Under the pieces are notes generated by a model. The model was not told the origin of the DNA and did no database searches. It was given only the letters and a program-made list of their open reading frames with translations. From assembly GCA_019634635.1 (NCBI GenBank), contig JAHCBB010000011.1:62001-126000 (forward strand): 64,000 nucleotides of DNA, written 5' to 3'. Below are positions 36,299 to 49,611 of the stretch, in pieces; positions within the stretch are counted from its first letter, which is position 1; each line of letters opens with the position of its first letter. The stretch comes from Verrucomicrobiia bacterium (GTDB lineage: Bacteria; Verrucomicrobiota; Verrucomicrobiia; Limisphaerales; UBA9464). The position numbers were made by a program, and so were the translations under genes.

Positions 36299-37388
36299 TG
36301 TAGGCGATGTTCAATCGGGACTCGGCTCCTCGTGGGGTCACAAACGGGTTGCTCCCGATCATGTCGAGCATCTGGAGGGCCAGCTTGGTCCCGGCCTTGC
36401 CGGACAGTTGGTTCCGCCACGTCGTCATCAAGCCGTTGATCCGCTCAGCCCGGCTTAAGGCATCCTCCGCCTGCCGCGCCACGCCATTCAGAAAATACTG
36501 CACCCAGCCTTCCCAGTCACCGCGTTCCGACACCGCGCGCAGACCCGCGTAGTAATCCGCCCGTGTCGCCTCGAAAAAGGCCGACAGGTAGAGCAACGGT
36601 GCTGGGAGAATGTTCCGTTCGCATAGTTGCAGCGTGATGAGAAGACGTCCCACCCGACCGTTGCCATCGAGAAATGGATGGATCGCCTCAAACTGATAAT
36701 GCGAGAGGGCAACGTGCACCAGCGGAGGCAGCATCCGCTCGTGGAGGAATTTCTCCCACGCGGAAAGACTCTCCCCCAACACTTCCGGCGGAGGGGGCAC
36801 ATATCCCGCCTGCGCCAGCGTTTCGCCAGGACCACCGATCCAGTTCTGCGTCCTCCTGAATTCACCCGGGGTGGCATGGGCTCCGCGCACCCCGGTCATG
36901 AGGTGCTCGTGCAACTCCCGGACCAGGCGAAGAGACATCGGCAGTGACTGAAGGCGCCCGATCCCGTGCTCCAAGGCGGCCACGTAGTTGCCCACCTCCC
37001 GTAGATCGTCCGGGCTGCGATCCACGGACGCTCCCGCCTCAGCCGCCAGCAACTCCCCCAATGTCGCCTGCGTCCCCTCGATGCGGCTCGACAGCACGGC
37101 TTCGCGACGCACGAACGGCCGGATGAGCAGGTGCGGATTGGGCAATCGTCGGCCTTCTCCCTCCAACCGGCCCACCAGCAGGGAAGCATCCGCCAGGGCA
37201 GACGCGAGGGCCGGAGTCCAGTCCAAGTGGGGAGGCAGAGGGTTTGGATGGAAGGCCCGATAGCCCTCCAGTGTCCGGATCCACCGTCCGGAAGCCCGCG
37301 CGGGGATTGGTTCTTCTGCTTTCCTTGGCACGACGACAGATTCCCAGTATTTCACATTGTGATCAATAAATGAAATAACGCGGTTCAC
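36138..37388 (-). CDS. Fic/DOC family protein (AMPylation-type)
   Basis: The 416-residue protein has an N-terminal Fic_N-like domain. The auto-inhibitory helix motif SSRIEGT lies near residues 98-104, matching the (S/T)xxxE(G/N) class. The Fic core has catalytic HPFLDGNGRVGR starting at His237. A C-terminal winged-helix-like region follows (NTAARAIGQLEQIKVLSPVG). All catalytic residues are present, so it should be able to transfer AMP (or another nucleotide) to a target protein. The inhibitory motif lies in the same chain, before the core. The start is a GTG at 37388; GTG at 37355 is an alternative. It is flanked by direct repeats of its own 3' end. Confidence 0.93.
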   Translation of the reverse strand: MNRVISFIDHNVKYWESVVVPRKAEEPIPARASGRWIRTLEGYRAFHPNPLPPHLDWTPALASALADASLLVGRLEGEGRRLPNPHLLIRPFVRREAVLSSRIEGTQATLGELLAAEAGASVDRSPDDLREVGNYVAALEHGIGRLQSLPMSLRLVRELHEHLMTGVRGAHATPGEFRRTQNWIGGPGETLAQAGYVPPPPEVLGESLSAWEKFLHERMLPPLVHVALSHYQFEAIHPFLDGNGRVGRLLITLQLCERNILPAPLLYLSAFFEATRADYYAGLRAVSERGDWEGWVQYFLNGVARQAEDALSRAERINGLMTTWRNQLSGKAGTKLALQMLDMIGSNPFVTPRGAESRLNIAYNTAARAIGQLEQIKVLSPVGNARRDRVFCARAILDILEEPARLKPMSTPAGEI

Positions 37389-37532
37389 TATTTCAACCCT
37401 TCGGACGAAGAAATGGACACCAAATTGGACACCAACCGGCCATTACCTGCGGGTGCCAGATTCGCCCGGGATACGCTTGGTTTCCCGGGAAAACCGCGTC
37501 ATTCTGTCTCCGCAAATGCCGCACAGGCGGGC

Positions 37533-37871
37533 GATTCCAACCCTCACCTCCAGATTTCTGCGTGGATACGGCCCGGTTCCCAACCGCCACTGCCGGTTTC
37601 CGGTGGGATCCGTTATCGGTGGCTCAGTTCCTGATCGCGAATCGGGCGGCAAATCCCGGAAGAACTCGGCGGGTATGAGGACGCGCCAGCCCGTTTCGGC
37701 AAGCATCTTCATCAGATCTCGCCCACCGACGTTGACCTCGGCTTCAAGCGGGCGGGTTCCCCCAGAATGTCCAGGATGGCCCGCGCACAGAACACCCGGT
37801 CCCGTCGGGCATTTCCCACGGGGGACAGGACCTTGATCTGTTCCAGTTGTCCGATGGCCCGTGCGGCCGTG
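37533..37871. repeat. Direct repeat R2 (copy of R1, upstream of the Fic gene)
   Basis: This is the second copy of the 340-base repeat described at 35959-36298. It starts about 145 bases upstream of the Fic start codon and carries a duplicate of the gene's 3' end but no 5' part. The right border coincides with the left arm of a long stem-loop at 37874. Confidence 0.8.
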
Positions 37872-37873
37872 TA
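37712..37873 (-). pseudogene. Fragment: duplicated 3' end of the Fic gene
   Basis: On the minus strand this stretch encodes TAARAIGQLEQIKVLSPVG, then FCARAILDILGEPARLKPR and a stop at 37714-37712. It is near-identical to the C-terminus of the intact Fic protein. No start or catalytic core is attached, so it is a remnant of a second, deleted Fic gene or of a partial duplication. Confidence 0.8.
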
Positions 37874-37917
37874 CAACGACGATTATTTTTCCCGGCGGGG
37901 AAGAATAGTTGTCGTTG
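37874..37917. repeat. Long stem-loop at the end of repeat R2
   Basis: The left arm begins CAACGACGATTATTTTTCCC and the right arm is GGGGAAGAATAGTTGTCGTTG apart from its last base. Of about 20 pairs, three are not Watson-Crick, and all three would be G-U wobbles if the plus strand were transcribed. It lies exactly where homology to the Fic gene stops and could be a terminator-like RNA hairpin or a mobile-element end. Confidence 0.5.
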
Positions 37918-37997
37918 ATTGAACAAAGCCTCCCCCGTTCCGACCTCGCAGCTTCCCCTCCCCCACCTTTTCGCCACGACCTCCGGCGTCCGGTCCC

Positions 37998-38096
37998 ATG
38001 CCGGAAGTCCACTCACCCCGCGAGTTCACACCACCCGGTGGAGCGTCGTGCTGCGCGCCGGAGGAGCGAGCCCGGGGGAGGCACGGGCCGCGCTGT
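37998..38096 (+). pseudogene. Truncated 5' end of a TRWSVV-type sigma-factor gene
   Basis: The ATG at 37998 opens MPEVHSPREFT and, one base out of frame, TTRWSVVLRAGGASP. This matches the start of the intact sigma gene at 39463, and the upstream sequence from about 37925 is also similar to that before 39463. Homology stops at about 38096, directly before the DUF4143 cassette begins at 38103. The cassette probably inserted in, or replaced, this sigma gene. Confidence 0.75.
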
Positions 38097-38125
38097 CTTG
38101 GGAGAGCGGATCCATCGAAGCGGTT

Positions 38126-38154
38126 GCAAATCGTCCACGGCGTGGAAGATTTGC
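38126..38154. promoter_or_regulatory. Palindrome directly upstream of the DUF4143 gene, copy 1
   Basis: Arms GCAAATCGTCCACG and CGTGGAAGATTTGC (one mismatch) form a 29-base inverted repeat that ends 4 bases before the start codon. The same sequence precedes copy 2 at 49579-49607 unchanged. It could be an operator, a hairpin covering the start, or an element end. Confidence 0.6.
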
Positions 38155-38158
38155 ATGG

Positions 38159-39321
38159 ATGATCAATCGCGCCATGGTCCCGGCTGTCCGGGCGGCATTG
38201 GAGCGCCAGGCCGCGGTTGCCCTGCTGGGACCCAGACAGGTCGGAAAGACGACGCTGGCCCTCGAAATCGCCCGCCAATCCGACGCCATTTACCTGGATC
38301 TCCAGAAGGCCTCCGACCGCGCCAAGCTGTCCGATCCCCCCGCGTTTCTGGCGCTCCATGAGAAAAACGGCTGGTCATCCTGGATGAAATTCACCGGACT
38401 CCGGACCTGTTTCCGGTTCTCCGGGGAGTCATTGATGCAGGGCGCCGGCGCGGACATCGCACCGGGCGATTCCTGATTCTGGGTTCGGCGTCCATCGGCC
38501 TCCTGCGTCAAAGCGGGGAAAGCCTCGCCGGTCGCATCAGTTATCTGGACTTGGGACCCCTTCACCCGGGTGAGGTCGATCCGGGCGACGACGAGACGCT
38601 CTGGGTGCGCGGAGGATTCCCCGACAACTTTCTGGCCCGGAGCGACGAGGAGAGCCTGGCGTGGCGCGACGACCTGATCCGAACCTTTTTGGAGCGCGAC
38701 ATTCCCCAGTTCGGTCCCCGAATTCCGGCCGAGACACTCCGCCGGTTCTGGACGATGCTGGCTCATGCCCAAGGTGGACTTCACAACGCGGCGCGACTCG
38801 CGGCGGGATTGGAGGTCAGTGGACAAACCGTGGGACGATACACGGATCTGCTCGTGGACCTGCTGTTGGTCCGTCGGCTCACCCCTTACGCGGTGAATGT
38901 GGGCAAACGGCTGGTGAAATCGCCCAAGGTGTACCTGCGAGACTGCGGACTGGTCCATGCGCTCCTGGGAATCGGGGATCGGGATGCGCTCCTTGGGCAC
39001 CCGGTGGTCGGCGGGAGTTGGGAAGGATTCGTGATCGAAAGCCTGTTGGCGGTGGCGCCGGCGCGCACGGTCCCGGGATTCTACCGGACTTCCGGCGGCG
39101 CCGAAGTTGACCTCGTGTTGGAACTGCCTGGAGGAAAGCGGTGGGCGGTGGAGATCAAGCGCAGTCCGGACGCTTCCCCCTCCCGGGGATTCCACGAGGG
39201 GTGTTCCGATCTGGAGGTGGCGCAAGGCTGGGTGGTGCACTCCGGAACCGGACGACATCCGCTCCGGGACGGCGTGCAGTCGATTGGACTCCGCGACCTC
39301 ATGGCGGAACTGGCCGGGTAG
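38159..39321 (+). pseudogene. AAA ATPase with DUF4143 domain, broken by a 2-base insertion
   Basis: The sequence is the same gene as 49612-50772 but has GAGAAAAAC where the intact copy has GAAAAAC at about 38361. The 2-base gain shifts frame after residue 68 (LALHEK), inside the Walker B region, and creates a stop at 38476. The rest, including the DUF4143 and nuclease-like C-terminal part, remains open in its original frame from 38551. Walker A GPRQVGKTTL is intact. Since the tail is undamaged, the break must be recent. Confidence 0.9.
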
Positions 39322-39462
39322 CACGGGAAACCAGTTGAAAGCGGAACGTTGAGTTGACGCGACGCTTCTCGGAGCCTCCCCCCGTTCCGGCCTCTCAGCT
39401 CCCAACTGATTTCCCGTTCCCACACCCCCGTCATTTCGCCACAATTTCCGGCACCAGATCCC

Positions 39463-40200
39463 ATGCCGGAAGCTCCCCCACCTCGCGAGTTCACCACCAC
39501 CCGGTGGAGCGTGGTGTTGCGGGCGGGCGGGGCGAGTCCCGAGCAGGCGCAGGCGGCCTTGGAACAGCTCTGTCGGGACTACTGGTATCCGCTCTACGCG
39601 TTCGTGCGCCGCAAGGGACACGGTCCGGAGGATGCCTCCGACCTGACCCAGGACTTCTTCGCCAAGCTGCTCGCCAACGACTTCGCCCAGGGCCTCTCGC
39701 CCGAAGGCGGCCGCTTCCGCTCCTTCCTGCTCACCGCCCTGAACCGGTTTCTCATCAATGGCTGGGAGAAGGGGCGGCGTCTCCGGCGCGGCGGCGGCGT
39801 CGTTACCGGTTCGCTGGACCAACTGATCGCCGAGCGGGGCGAGGCGGGTTACGTCGGCGAAGCTTCCAACAGCGACACGCCCGAGAGGCTGTTTCAACGG
39901 GCCTGGGCGGAGACGCTCCTGAGCCGCGTGCTGGCCCGGCTGGCGGCCGAATGCGCCGACCGGGCCGACGTCCGGTTCGACGTGTTGAAACGGTTCCTGA
40001 CCGCGGGCGACGAGCCGCCGACCCTCGCCGACGCGGCGACGCAGTTGGGCCTCGGCGTGCCCGCCTTCAAGTCCCTGCTGCACCGGTTCCGCCAGCGGTA
40101 CCGCGAACTGCTGCTGGACGAGGTGGGCCAGACCGTCGGCACCCGCAGCGATGTCGCCGAGGAGCTTCGGGGACTGCTGCAGGCGCTGCGGGGGACCTGA
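39463..40200 (+). CDS. ECF-like sigma factor of the 'TTRWSVV' group
   Basis: The 245-residue protein opens with PREFTTTRWSVVLRAGGASP, a signature of large sigma factors of Planctomycetes and Verrucomicrobia. A sigma-2 region (LEQLCRDYWYPLYAFVRRKG, DLTQDFFAKLL) and a sigma-4-like region (PAFKSLLHRFRQRYRELLLD) follow. The ATG is placed so that the frame starts just before the conserved block. In the related locus at 55443-56207 the same type of sigma gene is followed at once by a WD40 kinase gene. Here the nearest kinase gene is 1.8 kb away. Targets are unknown. Confidence 0.9.
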   Translation: MPEAPPPREFTTTRWSVVLRAGGASPEQAQAALEQLCRDYWYPLYAFVRRKGHGPEDASDLTQDFFAKLLANDFAQGLSPEGGRFRSFLLTALNRFLINGWEKGRRLRRGGGVVTGSLDQLIAERGEAGYVGEASNSDTPERLFQRAWAETLLSRVLARLAAECADRADVRFDVLKRFLTAGDEPPTLADAATQLGLGVPAFKSLLHRFRQRYRELLLDEVGQTVGTRSDVAEELRGLLQALRGT

Positions 40201-40318
40201 CGTGACCACCGGGGACATCGGGACCTACAGCGTGGTATCCACGTCGCTCGCCCGCCTGGACCCCGGGGATTGACGCCGCCCAGCGTCGCGCCCAGGGTAA
40301 GTCAAGTAAGATACGGCC

Positions 40319-40567
40319 ATGAGCACCGCCATACTTTCCACGAAGGGACAACTCGTTATTCCGAGTCAATTCCGCCATGCCCTGCATCTGCGGCCGGGGG
40401 ATCGGGTCCACCTGACCCTCGACGGGGAACGCCTCGTGCTGGAACCCGAGCGAACCCAGCAGGCCCGACTGGTTCAACGGCGGGGCCGCAAGGTCCTTGT
40501 CGCTCCGGCAGGAGCCCCCAAGATGACGACCGCCTCCATTAAGGCCGCCCTAACCGAGTTCCCATGA
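40319..40567 (+). CDS. AbrB/MazE-type antitoxin
   Basis: The 82-residue protein has the swapped-hairpin DNA-binding domain of the AbrB/SpoVT family at its N-terminus (TAILSTKGQLVIPSQFRHAL then LRPGDRVHLTLDGERLVLEP), followed by a short tail likely to bind the toxin. Its stop overlaps the start of the PIN gene as ATGA, the normal antitoxin-toxin order. It should repress its own promoter and neutralise the PIN toxin. Confidence 0.9.
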   Translation: MSTAILSTKGQLVIPSQFRHALHLRPGDRVHLTLDGERLVLEPERTQQARLVQRRGRKVLVAPAGAPKMTTASIKAALTEFP

Positions 40568-40950
40568 AGTGGCTGTTGGATGTGGACCTGCTCTGCGCGC
40601 TGGTCTGGGAATCTCACGAACGTCATGGCGAGGCGCGCGCGTGGCTGGAAGGCGGAGCCAGGGTGGTCACCTCGCCCATTGCGGAACTGGGCTTTCTGCG
40701 AGTGAGCCTTCGCGCCTACAACGCCACCTTTGAGGATGCCCTTGCAGGGCTCACCGAAGTGACCACACGGGCCGGATTCATCCCCGACGATGTCCGCGCC
40801 ACCGACCTTCCAGCCTGCACGCCCGCTCATTCCACCGATGCGCACCTCGTGGTCCTCGCCCGACGGCGTAAGCTCCGTATGGGAACACTGGACGAAGGCC
40901 TCCTGAAGCAGACTTGGGCCAAGGGCGTCGCCGAAAACCCACTGGAATAG
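40564..40950 (+). CDS. PIN-domain toxin (VapC-like ribonuclease)
   Basis: The 128-residue protein has the PIN layout: an N-terminal acidic residue in LLDVDLLCALVW, a conserved Glu in IAELGFLRV, and the C-terminal acidic pair in HSTDAHLVVLA and LDEGLL. These four acidic positions hold the metal ion for RNA cleavage. It is encoded directly behind the AbrB-type antitoxin and overlaps it. VapC-like proteins cleave tRNA or rRNA; the target here is unknown. Confidence 0.9.
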   Translation: MKWLLDVDLLCALVWESHERHGEARAWLEGGARVVTSPIAELGFLRVSLRAYNATFEDALAGLTEVTTRAGFIPDDVRATDLPACTPAHSTDAHLVVLARRRKLRMGTLDEGLLKQTWAKGVAENPLE

Positions 40951-41349
40951 AGGTTCACCCCGTGGGAGGAGGCGTGACCACCTCCGACTCCGAGTGCCCA
41001 CTCCCCGATCCCAACGTTGCGGCCGGAATTGACTCGACCTCAGACCTCAATTCCAGTCCCGGGTGGAGATGATCCTACGCAGGCTCCGGCGGCGGACCCG
41101 GTTCGATTCGGGTATTGCCCAATTCGACTTGAGGTCCGGGGAGCCGGTTTTTCGTCTGTCCCAATGACGAAACTCGAGCAAGAAGCTAAATTTCACCTCC
41201 TGCCATGTTGAACCGAGAAATGTAACGACCGGTGGGCCGGAGGCGCCCGACCAGGGTGTGCGCTCCGAGGGCCCTCTACGGGAACCACTCGGAGATTTCT
41301 CAAATTCCCGCGAATCCTTCTTCCACCGACCCGGTGTGCAGGAGATGAC
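40951..41349. other. Intergenic region, nothing recognised
   Basis: These 399 bases separate the toxin gene from the pseudopilin gene. No gene, repeat or clear structural element is visible on either strand. A promoter for the pseudopilin/kinase pair is likely near the right end but cannot be pointed to. Confidence 0.5.
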
Positions 41350-42044
41350 ATGAAGACACTCCCATCAGCCCGCCCGGCCGCCCGGTGCGGCTTTACCCTG
41401 ATCGAACTCCTCGTGGTCATCGCCATCATCGCCATCCTGGCTGGGATGCTCCTGCCGGCCCTGAGCAAGGCGAAGAGCAAGGCGCTTGGGGTCCGCTGCC
41501 TGTCCAACGAACGGCAGCTGGGCCTGAGCATTGCCATGTATCTGTCCGATAACGCCGACCGGCTGCCGTATTCACCGGGCGGCTTCCCCAACATCGCCTT
41601 CGTGGACTTCTACACGATGATGGTTCCGTATCTGCCCACCAACGGAACCTTCTACCGCTGCCCCACGGACAAGGGACCGATGAACCTGGTCATGTCCGTA
41701 GCCCACAATGTGCCCACCAACCGGCTGCCGGTGCTGGCTTCCTACTGGTATGTTCCGGGGCTGGCCCATCTGTCGAAGCCGGGCAGCTACACGCCCAGGC
41801 AATACTCGATGGCTGCCGTCACGTATCCCTCGCAGAAGATCTTCACCACCTGCCTCGCCATGGCCGGCAAGCAGGACATCATCAACAGCAAGTTCCTCAA
41901 CCCGCGGGGTCACGGACCCAAGGGGTGGAACCTGCTGTTCGGCGATGGTCACAGCGGGCTCGTCCGCGTGCGCAACATACGGCCGGATCCGGAGGCCTAC
42001 CTGGGCACGCTCGACTGGTCTTCCCCCGGGTGGCGTGATGTGGA

Positions 42045-42048
<4 letters not shown>
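41350..42048 (+). CDS. Type II-secretion-like pseudopilin with C-terminal H..DG domain
   Basis: The 232-residue protein has a prepilin leader ([14 protein letters not shown]) cleaved before FTLIELLVV (Phe15, Glu19), a hydrophobic helix and a globular domain with the 'H..W.LLFGDGH' motif near the C-terminus ([14 protein letters not shown]). This domain is very abundant in Verrucomicrobiota and Planctomycetes. Such proteins may form short pseudopili or be processed envelope proteins; which applies is not known. Its stop overlaps the start of the WD40 kinase gene as ATGA. Confidence 0.93.
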
Positions 42049-46091
<4,043 letters not shown>

Positions 46092-46171
46092 GCGAACCGC
46101 ATTTCGCCGCCGGAAACTTTTTTGCGTGCGGCGCGGACCCTTTGGCTCGGGGTTGCGTGTGCCTTGAATGC

Positions 46172-49100
46172 ATGAACTGCATTTCAAGAACTCCCCCGGC
46201 GCCACGCCACCGCTTCACGGGACGTCGGCTCACTTCCGCGGTGGCGATTCTCGCCGGCAGCCTGCTCTGGGCACCGCCCGCCGGTCTGGTGGCGACCGAG
46301 TCCCCGCATACGGCGCCATTGCCCCGGCTGTTTCTCCCAGCCGCCGCGTCGCCGCCAACGGCCAGGGTCGCCGGGCCGCCCTCAACGCCACCCCAACGGC
46401 GATCGCTGGGTCTCAATCCGGAGTTCATGACCCAAGTCACCCAGGGGTTCCCGCCGCCGCGGGAGTTTCGCCTGGATCTCCTGGAGAATCAGGATGTCAC
46501 CGTGCACCTCACTGAGGCTCGCGCTGCCGCGGACGGTGCCCTCGAACTCACCGGCACCCTGGTCAATTTGCCTGGTGGAATGGCTCATTTGGTGGTCAGC
46601 GGAGAGTCCGTGAGCGGCGTCGCCGAGGTTCCCGGTCTGGGCACCTACCACTGGCAACCCACCGACGCCGGAACGGTCGTCGTGACCCGACAACCTTCCG
46701 TGGCCTCCTTCCGCTGCCTGTCTCTCGACACCGCACCGTCCGCGGCCCAGCGACTCGTCCGTCAGGGAGTCGCAGCGGCCGGCGAACCATCGACCGGAAT
46801 CTGGGATCCGACTACGGAGCCGGTGACCATCGACGTTTTGATTCTCTACACCCGCCAGGTGCTGACCGCCCACGGAGACGAGGCGTCGTTGCGACAGTCG
46901 ATCCAGCGCATGGTGGACAGCGCCAATGCGAGCTACACCAACAGCCTGATCGGTGTGAGATTGAATCCGGTGTTCGTCGGACAACACGACACCTGGACCG
47001 AGTCGGGCAACATGGGCGCTGACTTCTTCACCCTCTTTGGCGATGCCCGCGCCACCGCCCTGCGGAACGACTACCAGGCCGATTTCGTCTATCTGATCAT
47101 CGAATCCGACTCCAATGGCTATAGCGGTGCCGCGACCCTGCTGGGTAATCCGCTGGGCGATCCCAACAGGAACTGGTGCATCCTGCGCCGCACCGTGCTC
47201 ATCGGGAATGCCCGCTGGGCGGAGCACGAGAGTCTCACCTTCACCCACGAGACGGGTCATCTCCTCGGAGCCGGACACGATCGCGAGCATGGTCATGGCA
47301 GCGGCTTTCAGGGACAACCTCCGGCGTATTCCTTCGGGAACGGCCATCGCTTTACCGCCGGAGGCATCACCTATCGGACCGCGATGAGCTACGATCCCGG
47401 GGTTCAACTGTCGCTCTTCTCCAATCCGAACCTGAGCTTCGACGGCGTGCCCATGGGCGTGCCCGCCGGGCAGCCCGGGGAAGCCGACAATGCGCGGACC
47501 ATGAATCTGGTGGCACCGGTCGCCGCCAACTACCGCGTCGCCCACAGCCGAATTGGCTTCGCCCAACCTCAGTTCACCGTACGAGAAGGGGAACCTTCCG
47601 CGACGGTCCGGCTCGAACGGCGGGGCGACCTCAATACCGCCACCCGGGTCACCGTGGACTTCTCCACGTCGAGCACCGCCCGCTCCGGGGTGGATTATCG
47701 AATGCCAACGACGGTTGTGATTCCCTTCGCCACCAATCAGGCCGTGGCAGAGATCGTGATCCCGATTCTGCAGGATGACCTGGTGGAGGGCACTGAGGTG
47801 ATTCAATTGGGATTGTCGAAGCCGGTCGGCGACCACGGCATCGATCAAATCGGAACCGCCCAGGTCCTCCTGCTCGATGACGAACCCAACTATGCGGTCA
47901 CGCCGTCCAACCTCTCCCTGCGGGAAGGGGAATCGGCGGACGTCACCGTCGAATTCCTAGGCCGTCTGGATGCCGGTGAGGCCCGCGTGCTTGAAATCGC
48001 TTTGAATCTGGACGGTAGCGCGGCAACGTTTGTCGCCTCGGCGGATCCCGAATCCGCCGACGGTACACTCGACACCGCCCGCCTGGAGTTCACCGCCGAG
48101 ACCCGAACCCGAACCCTGCATCTCACCACGCTAACGGACGCCCTCGAGGAAGCGGACGAGATCGGGATTTTCGGCCTCGGCAATGCGCGCCTCACCGTCC
48201 GGGTTCTGGATTCCAACCGTCCGGGATCGACCCGTCCGGTGACCCCTCCCAATGCGTCGGTGATTTCCCTGACGGCCCTGCCATCAGGCGGAGCCCTGAT
48301 GGCCGGTGACTTCACGCGGGTGGGATCCACCCGCCGCACCGGCCTTGCCCGCCTGGCGGCCGACGGCACTTTGGATCCGACCTTCACGCCGCCCGAGTTG
48401 GTGGCGTCTCCGATCCAGGGACCCGGGATTCCATCGGCCAAGGTGATCACTCTCACCCCGTTGGGAAATGGGGACTGGCTGGCCGGCGGCTTCATCGGGC
48501 TGGCGGACGGACAACCCGGCGGAAATCTCGTCCGATTGAATCCGCAAGGCGGAAGGAACACCCAGTTCCAGCACCCGGGCTTTGACGGCGCCGTGTGGTG
48601 TGCCGCCGAACAATCGGACGGTGGCCTCCTGGTGGGCGGCATCTTTGATCATCTCGGAACCAACCGAATCCGGGGCCTGGCCCGACTCCTCTCCGACGGG
48701 ACCCTGGACCCTTCCTTCGTTCATCAACCCGGAGCCGGTGGAGCCGTTGTGTTTGCGGGCGATGTCGAGGTATTGCCCGATGGTCGCATCCTGGTGGGGG
48801 GACTCTTCGAGGAGTATCACGGCGTCAAGACGAGCAATCTCATCCGGCTTGAACCGGATGGAACCGTGGACCCCACCTTTCCGTTGCTGAGCACGGGAGC
48901 GTCCGGAGCGGTTTACAGCCTGGAGCTGCTTCCGGACGGCCGGGTGTACGTGGCGGGGTTCTTCGAACAGATCGGCGGCCGACCCTTCCAGCGCCTGGCG
49001 CGTCTGCAAGCCGACGGTTCCCTGGATCTCACCTTCAAGGCCCCTCAACCCAACGGCGAAGTGGTGGAGATGAAGCCCCTACCCAACGGACAACTGCTCG

Positions 49101-49537
49101 TCTGCGGTTCGTTCAGCACCATCTGCGGCGTTGCCCGGGCGGGCATCGCCCTGCTGAACGAGGACGGCACCGTGGACCCGACCTTCGACCTTGGACGCGG
49201 CGCCAACAGTCACGTGTGGACGGCGGCGGTCGGCGGCGACGGTGCTCTGTTCCTCGGAGGACCATTCGACCAGTTCAACGAGCAACCCGCACCCTTCCTG
49301 GCTCGACTCCGCGCCCCGGCCATTGCCGGTGCCCTGGGATCCGCACGCTGGGGCAGCAACGGTCAACTGGAGGCCCGGATCTACGGATTACCCGGAGCCC
49401 GGTTCATGCTCGAATCCAGTACCGATCTGCTCCACTGGCAACCTGCCGGCGAAGCGCGCGTGGACCGCCTCAATCAAGCCGTACCCTTCACGCTCCCCAT
49501 GGCGGGCCCATCCCAGTTCCTTCGCCTCAAGCCGTGA
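46172..49537 (+). CDS. Secreted reprolysin-like metalloprotease with Calx-beta and delta-60 repeats
   Basis: The 1121-residue protein has a signal segment (LTSAVAILAGSLLWAPPAG), a pro-domain and a zinc metalloprotease domain. The active site is HETGHLLGAGHD (His359, Glu360, His363, His369) with a downstream Met-turn candidate (YRTAMSYDPG). Two Calx-beta domains follow (about 455-680), then a delta-60 propeller with LDPTFTP, VDPTFPL and similar repeats (700-1040). It ends in the ~50-residue C-terminal module described elsewhere. The start ATG at 46172 matches the ATGAAC context of the genes at 59742 and 60739. It is probably a secreted or surface protease. Confidence 0.9.
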   Translation: MNCISRTPPAPRHRFTGRRLTSAVAILAGSLLWAPPAGLVATESPHTAPLPRLFLPAAASPPTARVAGPPSTPPQRRSLGLNPEFMTQVTQGFPPPREFRLDLLENQDVTVHLTEARAAADGALELTGTLVNLPGGMAHLVVSGESVSGVAEVPGLGTYHWQPTDAGTVVVTRQPSVASFRCLSLDTAPSAAQRLVRQGVAAAGEPSTGIWDPTTEPVTIDVLILYTRQVLTAHGDEASLRQSIQRMVDSANASYTNSLIGVRLNPVFVGQHDTWTESGNMGADFFTLFGDARATALRNDYQADFVYLIIESDSNGYSGAATLLGNPLGDPNRNWCILRRTVLIGNARWAEHESLTFTHETGHLLGAGHDREHGHGSGFQGQPPAYSFGNGHRFTAGGITYRTAMSYDPGVQLSLFSNPNLSFDGVPMGVPAGQPGEADNARTMNLVAPVAANYRVAHSRIGFAQPQFTVREGEPSATVRLERRGDLNTATRVTVDFSTSSTARSGVDYRMPTTVVIPFATNQAVAEIVIPILQDDLVEGTEVIQLGLSKPVGDHGIDQIGTAQVLLLDDEPNYAVTPSNLSLREGESADVTVEFLGRLDAGEARVLEIALNLDGSAATFVASADPESADGTLDTARLEFTAETRTRTLHLTTLTDALEEADEIGIFGLGNARLTVRVLDSNRPGSTRPVTPPNASVISLTALPSGGALMAGDFTRVGSTRRTGLARLAADGTLDPTFTPPELVASPIQGPGIPSAKVITLTPLGNGDWLAGGFIGLADGQPGGNLVRLNPQGGRNTQFQHPGFDGAVWCAAEQSDGGLLVGGIFDHLGTNRIRGLARLLSDGTLDPSFVHQPGAGGAVVFAGDVEVLPDGRILVGGLFEEYHGVKTSNLIRLEPDGTVDPTFPLLSTGASGAVYSLELLPDGRVYVAGFFEQIGGRPFQRLARLQADGSLDLTFKAPQPNGEVVEMKPLPNGQLLVCGSFSTICGVARAGIALLNEDGTVDPTFDLGRGANSHVWTAAVGGDGALFLGGPFDQFNEQPAPFLARLRAPAIAGALGSARWGSNGQLEARIYGLPGARFMLESSTDLLHWQPAGEARVDRLNQAVPFTLPMAGPSQFLRLKP

Positions 49538-49578
49538 AACGCGAAGCGGCTTAGCAGAGCGGATCCATTCACAAGGTT

Positions 49579-49607
49579 GCAAATCGTCCACGGCGTGGAA
49601 GATTTGC
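49579..49607. promoter_or_regulatory. Palindrome directly upstream of the DUF4143 gene, copy 2
   Basis: This is identical to the inverted repeat at 38126-38154 (arms GCAAATCGTCCACG and CGTGGAAGATTTGC). It ends 4 bases before the ATG. Perfect conservation while the flanks differ argues for a function. Confidence 0.65.
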
Positions 49608-49611
49608 ATGG

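Larger units (their letters stand above)
38103..39324 (+). repeat. DUF4143 cassette, copy 1 (1222 bp)
   Basis: From AGAGCGGATCCAT to GGGTAGCAC this block is about 97 % identical (by eye) to 49556-50775 and differs in length by 2 bases. It contains an upstream palindrome and one ATPase gene. The surrounding sequences of the two copies are unrelated, which gives the block sharp borders. Confidence 0.85.

Noticed and set aside
37919..38476. A fusion protein joining the sigma N-terminus (TTRWSVV) to the DUF4143 ATPase start
   Set aside because: The join is an accident of the cassette border, the sigma part is out of frame at its true start, and the frame ends at the 2-base shift.
38290..40218. 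A 642-codon minus-strand frame across the DUF4143 and sigma genes, with a similar one at 49474-50805
   Set aside because: It is the antisense shadow of the cassette; it recurs only because the cassette is duplicated, and its product is low-complexity Pro/Gln/Arg-rich.
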